From NCBI GenBank assembly GCA_907163375.1, contig CAJQUW010003622.1, forward strand, positions 124,001-188,000: a stretch of 64,000 bases of DNA, read 5' to 3'. The notes below the pieces were generated by a model. The model was not told the DNA's origin. It searched no databases and saw only the letters and a list, made by a program, of their open reading frames with translations. Source of the stretch: Prostheceraeus crozeri (lineage: Eukaryota; Platyhelminthes; Polycladida; Euryleptidae). A program made the translations under genes and the position numbers. Positions 55,654 through 64,000 of the stretch are shown one piece after another; the first letter of the stretch is position 1; every line of letters starts with the position of its first letter.

Positions 55654-57396
55654 TGTAACAGAGATTTTGAAAGATGCAAAAGCTGACAGACTTAGCTATC
55701 ATCAGAACACGTATACATGTAGCATCAATGCTTTCATGACCAATTTACAAATCTTGAGGTTTCATTTGCAGTGGTCATATGTGTTGTCAATGATTTTGTT
55801 GTAGATGCGTTCAGTGTTTTACAGAAATTTGAAAGTATAAGTTGGTCTTCAAAAATTTATGCAGCACCTAATTTACAGGCTTGCTTTTCAAAGACAAGCA
55901 CACACATAAATCGTTGCTTAACAACAGCTATTTGCTGCACTGATGTGCAAGTAGGCGAAAACAAAATACCAAAGAAAATTCTGTTCTTGCGATTTATCAC
56001 TATCATATACATGTATGTCTGCAGAAACAAGTTGCCATTTTGGTTGAACCAATTCCCCGCTCGTCGCTGTGTAGATCCAGAGTCAGCGATTGCATCAAAA
56101 CTCCTGTATCACCGGAGTGGAGCTTTTCAACTCCGATACAAATGCACTGACTTCCTTGTGCAACACACAGCAAAAACAGAATCAGTATAATTTTTAATCA
56201 AATTTTTATCCAAAGCAATACATGTAAGTCATATCTACTAACAAAGCTATAAAATGCCCATGCGCCATGTTCAATAACCTAGATGTAGCGTAGGCTAGCC
56301 TAGACAACCGAACAATATTGTATCAATTTATTTATTAGTGGCATTCAGTTAATACAAGTAGACTGATGGTGAGATATTTACACATGCACATTTACTTGAA
56401 ATTACGCTTTGATGCGCTAACTTACTGCGGTTTTAATTCAAATTAATAACAGGCTGAAGGACAATCGGACCAAATCAGAATCCTTGACATAAATTTGCAA
56501 GCACACTGACAAGTGGGTGCGTGACAGTAAATCGTCGCAGTGGTTGAATGCTTTCATTTTCAGAGACAAAATGCGCTTCTGAAGTTGACCGAAATACGCC
56601 TAGTAATTTCAGATAATCATAAATAACTCAAAAGAGTGGTTATTACACCGGATGGGCGGGTAAAACCAATTGCCTCATAAATACATAATAGAAATCATCC
56701 AGAGCAAATAATGAAGCGGTCAAATGATTTTTCATAACGTTGGGTGCTTCGGAGTCGCTTCTTTCTAGGAAATGAGTTTGATTCGCATGAGAAATCATTT
56801 AATTTCCAAATAGTGACAAAAAGGACGAAGCAAGACCAAACAAAGTTTAAGCAAGAAAAAGCAACAAGTCAATACTGGCACTCTGCAATCTTTATACTCC
56901 GATATGTTTATCTTGTCATATGCCTGATTGTAGTAGCCACGTCAGTCGCGTAATATTCGGAGGAAAGTTGCGCCTAAAAGAAATTTTTCAATTATGCGAG
57001 TAGGACAGAACATGAAACTGCTGGTGTCCGATTTAATCATACATAATCATTATCTTATGAATTATTTTGAAGAATTAGTTAATTCGCAATTCCAAGAACT
57101 GTCGAAAACTTGAGTCGGCGGACAACTAATTTAATGAATTAAAGCAAAGATCTGAATTAAAGCCTCTCTTGGTCGACCAAATGACCTTGCCACGAATTTC
57201 AATGAAGCGGATAGGAGGTGTCCGGTCTAGACCTAGTTCTTGATGTTCGATGTCTATGGTCATGAGCCTCTAATATCAACTACGTACGCGAAAAATGTTT
57301 TAGATGCTCTCTCCTATTACTCTATGCCTTACATACTACTAATAAAAGGAAATATTACGTAGTATAAAGTGCTCTTTGTATATACGTATATATTTT

Positions 57397-58227
57397 TTTT
57401 CTTTGTTTTTATTGATTTCGGTTTTTATCAGTTCTGTTCTGAAAGATTTTGTCATTTCTTCATCTTCTAGTTCTTTCTTGTGTAACTTAATTTTGGTGTA
57501 CTTTGGTAGAATATTGTTTTCTTTACATATTTGGTTAAATGTTAGATCATGATCGATTTTAATGCATTTTTGGTATATTCTTTCTGTTTTTATGTAATGC
57601 TCTTTTTGAGTTGCTGTTAAATTTTTGTGGACAACTGATGAATACCATTTAATAGCGTAGAATCGTATATTTTGCAACGTTTCGGACTCTTCTTGGTCCA
57701 TTATCAAGCTCATCAACAAAATTATGACATGCTATATAACAGGAGTTTAAAATTCAACCTTATAGACATCCTAACATATGAAATGGCATGTTTACAAAAT
57801 GATGAAGTCCAAAAGAATGAAATAGTGAATAAACATGCCATTTCATATGTTAAGATGCCTATGAGGTTGAATTTTAAACTCCTGTTATATAGCATGTCAT
57901 AATTTTGTTAATGAGCTTGATAATGGACCAAGAAGAGTCCGAAACGTTGCAAAATATACGATTCTACGCTATTAAATGGTATTCATCAGTTGTCCACAAA
58001 AATTTAACAGCAACTCAAAAAGAGCATTACATAAAAACAGAAAGAATATACCAAAAATGCATTAAAATCGATCATGATCTAACATTTAACCAAATATGTA
58101 AAGAAAACAATATTCTACCAAAGTACACCAAAATTAAGTTACACAAGAAAGAACTAGAAGATGAAGAAATGACAAAATCTTTCAGAACAGAACTGATAAA
58201 AACCGAAATCAATAAAAACAAAGAAAA
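57397..58227. repeat. 0.83-kb near-perfect palindrome of Penelope-like sequence
   Basis: Arms 57397-57794 and 57830-58227 are each exactly 398 bp, with a 35-nt spacer. I count about four mismatches, mostly near the spacer and all transitions. Each arm encodes, outward from the centre, the same stretch LMSLIMDQEESETLQ...IRFYAIKWYSSVVHK...ICKENNILPKYTKIKLHKKE...RTELIKTEINKNKE. The C-x-x-N-x-[IL]-[IL]-P-K-[FY] stretch followed by charged helix resembles the region ahead of the reverse transcriptase in Penelope-like elements. These elements are known for inverted terminal copies. No reverse transcriptase is present. Confidence 0.6.
57915..57948 (+). other. Hammerhead-ribozyme-like core (degenerate), right arm
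   Basis: TTGATAAT-GGAC-CAAGAAGA-GTCC-GAAAC: GGAC/GTCC forms a helix II with an eight-base loop and GAAAC follows directly, as in hammerhead cores. The expected CTGATGA is altered (TTGATAA), so cleavage is unlikely. The mirror copy is on the minus strand at 57676-57709. Penelope-like terminal repeats are known to carry hammerhead ribozymes, which supports the family call. Confidence 0.45.
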
Positions 58228-58265
58228 TTTATCAGCAATGAGAAAGGAGCTAACCAAATGCCTAG

Positions 58266-58346
<81 letters not shown>
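58266..58346. repeat. (TA)n microsatellite
   Basis: About 80 bp of TA with one register slip, directly beyond the right arm of the palindrome. A further (TA)n run of about 20 bp lies near 58437. Confidence 0.9.
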
Positions 58347-59107
58347 CAAGAAAAATATTAATAACTGTACTCAGCAGCCGGAGAATATTTTAATTTTTTT
58401 TAATTAATATTTTAATAATCAATTTTAATTTCATTATATATATATATATATATATATCACAGCCACAGAATTAAATATTTTGTTTATCACTTATTAATAT
58501 TATATTAATTATGTTATTCACTTATATTAATTTAAATATTCCAGCATCTCGCAGTGGAAACTTTATACATCGACGAGGTGGTTATACCAAATTTTAATGC
58601 CCTTTTTAAAATGGCATGATTTTTGGGATTCGATATATTTTAGAATAGTGAATGTTTGTCAATATAATGCTCTTTCCTTTTTTCACAAAATTCTGATCAA
58701 CATAGCAGAAAGTTTTTTTAGCAGAAAGAAATGTATTTTAGCATAACCAAAATGGTGTTTGACGGATTATGATAGAATGACACTTTGCAGTTGAAAAAAC
58801 AGGCAGGATATCTACGGCGAAATTTTGTAAAGTAAAGCAATGTATTTGGTTGATCAGATCACACTCCACGTAATAATGACGGAAGCAACAAGAGGAAAAG
58901 TTTTGTCTAAAGTTCTGCCATAGAAACACTCTAGCTCTACACTGATTGATAGTGACTTGGACGTGGCATGTAGGTGATTTATCTCGCTACAAAAATATAA
59001 TGTTGTGCAGTCAAAATGTTCTTTCTACATGCATCATCCACGGTAGACGTGCAAAGAATGACAACTGTCGAAGTTGGTATTGTTCAACAATATGGCTGCC
59101 CTTAATG

Positions 59108-59268
59108 GGCGCACTAACAGACATTCATTACCTCAGCAAAAGCGAGTGACCGATCGCAAGTCCATTAGAGAACTTTTTAAACCTGAAGGCAGAAATCCAG
59201 AAATGTGTTTTTCTAATTCTATTGCGCTTGCCCACCATCACCTATATCGTTGCAAAGTAGGTAAATAA
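59108..59268 (+). CDS. Candidate first coding exon of an unknown gene
   Basis: At 59091 ACAATATGG gives an ATG in fair context, opening MAALNGRTNRHSLPQQKRV and continuing SIRELFKPEGRNPEMCFSNS, IALAHHHLYRCK. A possible donor GTAGGTAAAT follows at about 59257, before a TAA. GC content is higher than around it and the composition is protein-like. I recognise no family and no downstream exon, so it may be chance. The coding part would run from about 59091. Confidence 0.25.
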
Positions 59269-61150
59269 TCTAGGTAATGTATCTCGGTAATCATGGTGCT
59301 ATACAGCGACTTTTATTTCGGGAATTATTAAACTGTAGAAGGCTACACATAAACATACCTATAAACATGCATGAAGTTCGTGATTCCTACATACGGCAGA
59401 GGCTGTATAGAAATAGACGTAGAGATATAGAGTAATATTACAATGCGGTGGGACCAAAGATATTTAATTGTTTAAAAGGTCTAGATGAGAAATAGATGCC
59501 TAAGTTTGAACCCATTTTAGTACGATCCTTATCGTGGCACAAAAAGCATTACGGCAATGGTGCGAAATTGCTGTTTTGTCGTCTGTACGATTAGCGATGC
59601 GACAAAAAGCCTTAGAAATGGAATATGATGTAAAGCATAATTCACTGATATTGTATGGTAAGTTTCAAGATTATTCATTCAGTATTTTCTCTGAAAACAA
59701 TTGTTGAGGATGAGAGCGGTAATACATCAATGTAATACAGTACGCTGTCAATCCAAGTGGAAGAAAAGATATTCACATGAAGACTGATGGGGCATCAATT
59801 GATAAACACTGAACTCCCTCTGTAGAATTCATGACTATTAACAAATTCAGTGAGAATCCGAATATTGCAGTGAGGAATTGACTATTAATAAGCTCACCCA
59901 TGTCAACAACGCTCTTCGAGTTATTCAACAGGCTGAAGCTACAATGGATCTATTCATTGCAAACAATTAACAGAGGCATTTTAGGGTCAACTGGAATCGA
60001 TCATCGCATGTCTGTCAATCTCAAAGATGTTGTCAATCTCAAAGATGTTGTCAATGTGCATGCATCGTATAACATGCGTAGTATGTTGTTTGCTTTTATT
60101 TGCTTAGGCCAATATATATCAAATTTTATGATAGTTCATATATTTTTTTCTGTTGTGTAATGTAATTTCTTACCACAAAATTACATATGCACGTTAGGTT
60201 ATTGCCAAGCTTGGCAATCGCTTCTGGCTTGGCCGGGCACCGGTGCGCACAGCAGCGATGTACATGTAAAAGGCCCCGTAGGTTACTTATTTCAAGGAAA
60301 CAATTAATCTAACTGCATGATCAAAAGTAAAGACGCTGTTCATTTTCCTGTTCAGAAAAGTCATTTAGTCATGCATTTGATGAATTGTAGGTGAAATTTG
60401 CTCTATGCTTTCATCTAAAAATGAAACAGCTGTTTTTCATTTGTATTATTCCTATATATAACATGCGCTCTTCAGATCTAGTAATCAACTGACAAAATTG
60501 AAAGAATTGTGTCAGCAGTACTCTATACTGCGCAAAACATTTGAAAAAGTAGAATGTTAGACTACTATTTGTTGCAATTTGAACGTTGTCTTCAGACATT
60601 TAGAAATTTCTTGATTTATTATTAAAATGCGTTTTAGCTCTGTAATTACCAAAAAGAGACAATGAAAAGAAATATATGCTGCTCGCTTACAAATATTTTC
60701 AAATTCATGCAGTATTAGCTGATTTTCACTGGCTTCGTTGTACACAAGGTAAAAATGCGTCTATTTCCTATCTAGCCCTTTATAATATTAAACATCTTTG
60801 GGTAGGACGCTTACTCTATGTACAGAGGTTAAGTAAGATGATCAGAAATTGACTTAGCCTGAGACGTCACGATAGGTCTGAGTTTATCGAAATTAGAAAT
60901 TTAGAAATAAATTTGATTCAGGTATCATCCGTTTTGATGACTTTGTCGAAGTAGCCTGTGTGTAATGATGCATTAAAAATGAATGCTATTTTTGCTGCTT
61001 TTTGCTATTTTTTAATACTAAAGTTCTTGCAATCTCCCGAATGGTGGGCGCTAATAATAATGATAATCGTATAGTGGTATTTATCAAAAGTCTCAATACT
61101 GAATCGTATGGCAAAAAAAACAAAAGATGTTCAAATTCTTTATTTTAAAA
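59269..61150. other. No gene recognised
   Basis: Holds a small tandem duplication (GTTGTCAATCTCAAAGAT twice, near 60020-60055) and a GC-rich spot at 60195-60270 with the 16-bp perfect palindrome TTGCCAAGCTTGGCAA. Confidence 0.3.
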
Positions 61151-61153
61151 TGA

Positions 61154-61832
61154 CATTGGACTTGTCCGATAGCACGTCATTAATTAAATGAAAGCTAAAT
61201 GACGCCTCATTTAACTGTCATTAAAAGGATGCCGTCTATAGACGCGTCATTTATTTTGCTTCATTTAACCGTCAGAATCTTTTAATTGTAGGGTGTTCAC
61301 GAATGCGTCATAAAAAATGTCAGTCATTAATGGAACCTAAATAAAAGCAATATTTAATTGAGGGTAAAACCTTCATTAACGCACAACTGACTGGCATATT
61401 GAACCAGAGTTATAGATACTATTGTACAAGTCATGTTGAATAATTATCTCTTTCAAACGTATAGCAGAGTCCATGAGATGATTTGCTTTCAGAATCAGTT
61501 AACCAAGGATCGAATATTGGTTTTACCCACATGTATGCTCATTTTTTATAGTTGCGGTATGCCAGTGAAGATGGTCGGCAGACTTCACTATAGCAATAAA
61601 CATGAAAAATGACATCATGAAATCACGCGACGTTCTGAAAAATAATAGTAGCTGATACGCATCATCTGCTTAATGACAGTTAGATGAAAGCATTCTAAAA
61701 TACATATAAAAGTGAGCTTCTATGAACACCAAAATTGCAGATTTTTTAACAGTCATTCATATGGTTTTATCAAACTTTCTTGAACGTTTAATGACGGTTA
61801 AACAAATGACGCGTTATAGGACAAGCCCATTA
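61154..61832. mobile_element. Probable MITE-like element
   Basis: The left end ATTGGACTTGTCCGATAGCA and the complement of the right end ATGGGCTTGTCCTATAACGC are similar, both followed by CGTCATT. ATGACGC or CGTCATTTA words recur in both subterminal regions. About 0.68 kb, no coding. No target duplication is clear. Confidence 0.4.
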
Positions 61833-63479
61833 AAAAGAAACGATCAATTTAAGTTAGAAAAATCTTTATTCGAAAGTAGAATCATGGAGACAGAGAAATG
61901 TCTATGATTAATTAAAGATATAGCCTTTGTTATACGATGTGATTTTGAAGGAGGGTTTAGGTACATCGAGAGATAAGTGATGCAGAACTAAGAATGGAAC
62001 TCATCATTCACCAAGGTCTGAAAGAGTCGAAAGCCTAAGATATTTCGGCGATAGACAAGAGGTAGAAAGTCCTTACAATTTGAAGTGCCAAAGATAATTT
62101 TGTGGGCTCTAGATTGAACTCTTTCTATTAAAATATAAATTGTGGGAGCTCGCTTTCATGATCACTGCAGCTTGATTTGAAAGGCTTTCGGGAACCCAAG
62201 TTTGCAACCATAAGTCATCTCAACAGCATGTAGCACGTAGACTGCAGCACGCAGCTGCTTCGACTAACTTTTATTTAGTAGGCGAGGGCTTCAACCGCTT
62301 TCAGTGAGAATCCAACATCACAAGCTTGTTGAAGCCATTTTATGTTTTTATTTATGTATGAAAATCTAAGTATGTCTGAGGTGGAGTTTTTGTTGCTACA
62401 CTGTGAATTGAAAAGGTCTAAATGTCGGTCTAAATCAAACATTGACCTCCTTTTAGATCTCTATCCGGTATGTATCAGACGTAACGAACATAGTTATTAT
62501 CTGTTGTGTGATGTCCAGAAAAATGACATGCGTGGCATATACTCCTTCATTAAAAACAGGATTAAATACATCATTAGAACATGCTAGACCTTTTCAATTT
62601 AAAGTGTAGATCATAGGAACGAATGGACAATCTGTAGGAAAGAAAATAATTTGGATCTCTGGAATTCCGAGAGCGATTTATATCCAAAGTGCCTACATGC
62701 AGGCATTTTTCTCTTTGACATTCTTTTTGATTAAGAAAGATTATTCAGGCACAATGTGGCGAAAGATATTCATCTATGCAAATAGCAATTCAGCTAATAT
62801 CAGCAATTGATATTCAACTTTCGCAAAAGCATGGTCGTGCTCTAGATAGATTAAAAATATGAAAGTGAGACAGCAAGGCAAATTTTCATTGCCTGTGCTA
62901 TGTAGAAACTACCTTCTTAATGTGTATTTGGCATATCCTGCCAACAAGACAATGTCATTGCTCATTAATTATTGACAAGAGCGCTTCATGGTTTAATAAC
63001 ATCCATCAAGCAAATAGGATGTGAGAGAGATGCCTAATTTTTACTTTTTGACATTCTTTATGTAGAGACTACCCTGACACGGTATAAATATTATTTAAAT
63101 GACAGATTAGACAAATTCCGTGGATATAAATATGCATAAAATATGTTCTCACTCTTAGTTTCAAAATGTTTATTGAATATATTATTAATGTTGCGACTGA
63201 GTGAATTTCACAACAATTGCACCTTATTTAACAGAAACGCATATCTCTTGATGTGCATGTACGTGCTTTAATTCCTGCGAGGCAATATTTTTGATTTTTG
63301 AAAAAAGCAAGTCTTTACTAGAATGCTGCTGCAAATACTCGTCCACGAGTAATACCGCTTGAGCAGAATCTCAGTATAACTTAGCATAATAGCTTTTAGG
63401 CCTCCTGATAGCTCATTATGAAAAATCATGTTTTAACTAGAGCTGGAAAGATTAGCCAATATTCGAGAATGTTGGTTAT
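61833..63479. other. No gene recognised
   Basis: The frame at 62342-62587 (Leu/Ser/Arg-rich) lacks recognisable motifs. TTCAACCGCTTTCAGTGAGAA occurs near 62290 and, nearly identically, at 12740-12760, a dispersed repeat of unknown origin. Confidence 0.3.
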
Positions 63480-63640
63480 AATTGAGATTATGATTAAAGT
63501 GTTCAAATATTTGATTGATTGTGATCAATTAAAGTGTTGAAGAATGTGACTATGATTGTGATTATGATTAAGGCGGCCACAGACTTGATTATGATTGATT
63601 AAGGTGTTCGAAATCGGAACTAAGATTAATGTGTGTCAGA
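63480..63640. repeat. Degenerate repeat of GATTATGATTAAGGTGTT
   Basis: Four or five imperfect units (near 63490, 63528, 63558, 63585, 63621). It may be the subterminal part of a transposon whose other end lies outside the window. Confidence 0.5.
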
Positions 63641-64000
63641 CGCTTTATCATGAAGGCTGGGTAGGTTGAAAATGATGTTGAAAAAATGGCTTTCAGACGC
63701 TTTGTCGGGTCAGTGATAATTAGGCTATCTTGCGTTTAAGTAATAATTCAAATCTTGATAAAAATGTTTAATACTGTGCAATGATGGCAGTTTTTATCTA
63801 AACTCATTCCTTGTTCAATTAATAAGCTTTCTGAATTAGCATTACTTTAATTATTTGATTTTGTTCAGTACCATCATAGCGTACAAATTGACGAAAACAT
63901 TGAACTCATGTAGGGAAGATATTCTATGACGAGGCGTGAACGCATGTTCATGACCGTGCATCAAGGATTGTCACTCTCTGCAACATCGTGTACTTTCAGT

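Larger units (their letters stand above)
54206..57240. other. No gene supported; GC-rich repeat and tRNA-like fragment inside
   Basis: The 139-residue frame at 55771-56190 has no ATG and no recognisable motif. Apart from the entries at 54995-55160 and 55580-55653, nothing was seen. Confidence 0.3.

Noticed and set aside
55771-56190. 139-codon plus-strand frame
   Set aside because: Starts with GTG, no motifs, no splice-site support; probably chance.
58266-58346. Coding extension through the (TA)n run (Tyr/Ile repeats)
   Set aside because: Dinucleotide repeat read as codons; not a protein feature.
1-64000. CRISPR arrays, operons, ribosome-binding sites, rRNA
   Set aside because: The window is animal nuclear DNA; none of these structures is present.

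Overview
The window is animal nuclear DNA, AT-rich and dense in transposons. It looks like a marine invertebrate: TAGGCCTA and TGTACATGTA words recur, and hAT, mariner (DD34D and DD41D), LINE and Penelope-like sequences occur together. The phylum cannot be fixed from the sequence. No bacterial-style genes, operons, CRISPR arrays or rRNA genes were seen.

One host gene is well supported: a homolog of HAPSTR1 (C16orf72/UPF0472, a HUWE1 partner), on the minus strand from 28.16 kb down to 1.3 kb. It has four exons with consensus splice sites and matching phases, 201 codons in all. The initiator ATG is the last codon of the first exon. Everything from 1.47 to 28.16 kb is therefore intron of this gene apart from two short internal exons. 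Its introns hold two DD41D mariner-type elements (2201-3970; 7787-9521, the latter inside a hAT at 7357-11265), a non-autonomous element (12761-13821), an inverted SINE pair (14301-14568), a perfect fold-back (16335-16446), a near-complete DD34D mariner (16629-17922), an element of unassigned superfamily (20120-22407) and a hAT C-terminal relic (22733-23330).

The right half is accessory DNA. 29504-31496 and 35060-35794 are non-autonomous hATs with near-perfect 8-bp target duplications. 33016-33600 is an open fragment of a multicopy invertebrate protein family of unknown function. 36040-37540 and 53805-54205 are LINE remnants. 39390-48600 is a three-deep nest: an old minus-strand hAT-like relic is split by a hAT at 39758-47837 (8-bp duplication CTTGTGTG), which is itself split by a 3.7-kb element at 40025-43743 (4-bp duplication TAAA). 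Another hAT relic lies at 49473-50166, a MITE palindrome at 52699-52932, and an almost perfect 0.83-kb palindrome of Penelope-like sequence with a hammerhead-like core at 57397-58227.

The most unusual material is the pair of elements at 20120-22407 and 40025-43743. Both have 4-bp AT-rich target duplications (ATAT, TAAA), both carry multiple copies of an element-specific word near their ends, and both encode degenerate proteins with an S-D-x-C/G...Q-x-[KR]-N signature that looks like an RNase H-type transposase. I cannot place them in a named superfamily with certainty; among those I know with 4-bp duplications, Sola fits best.
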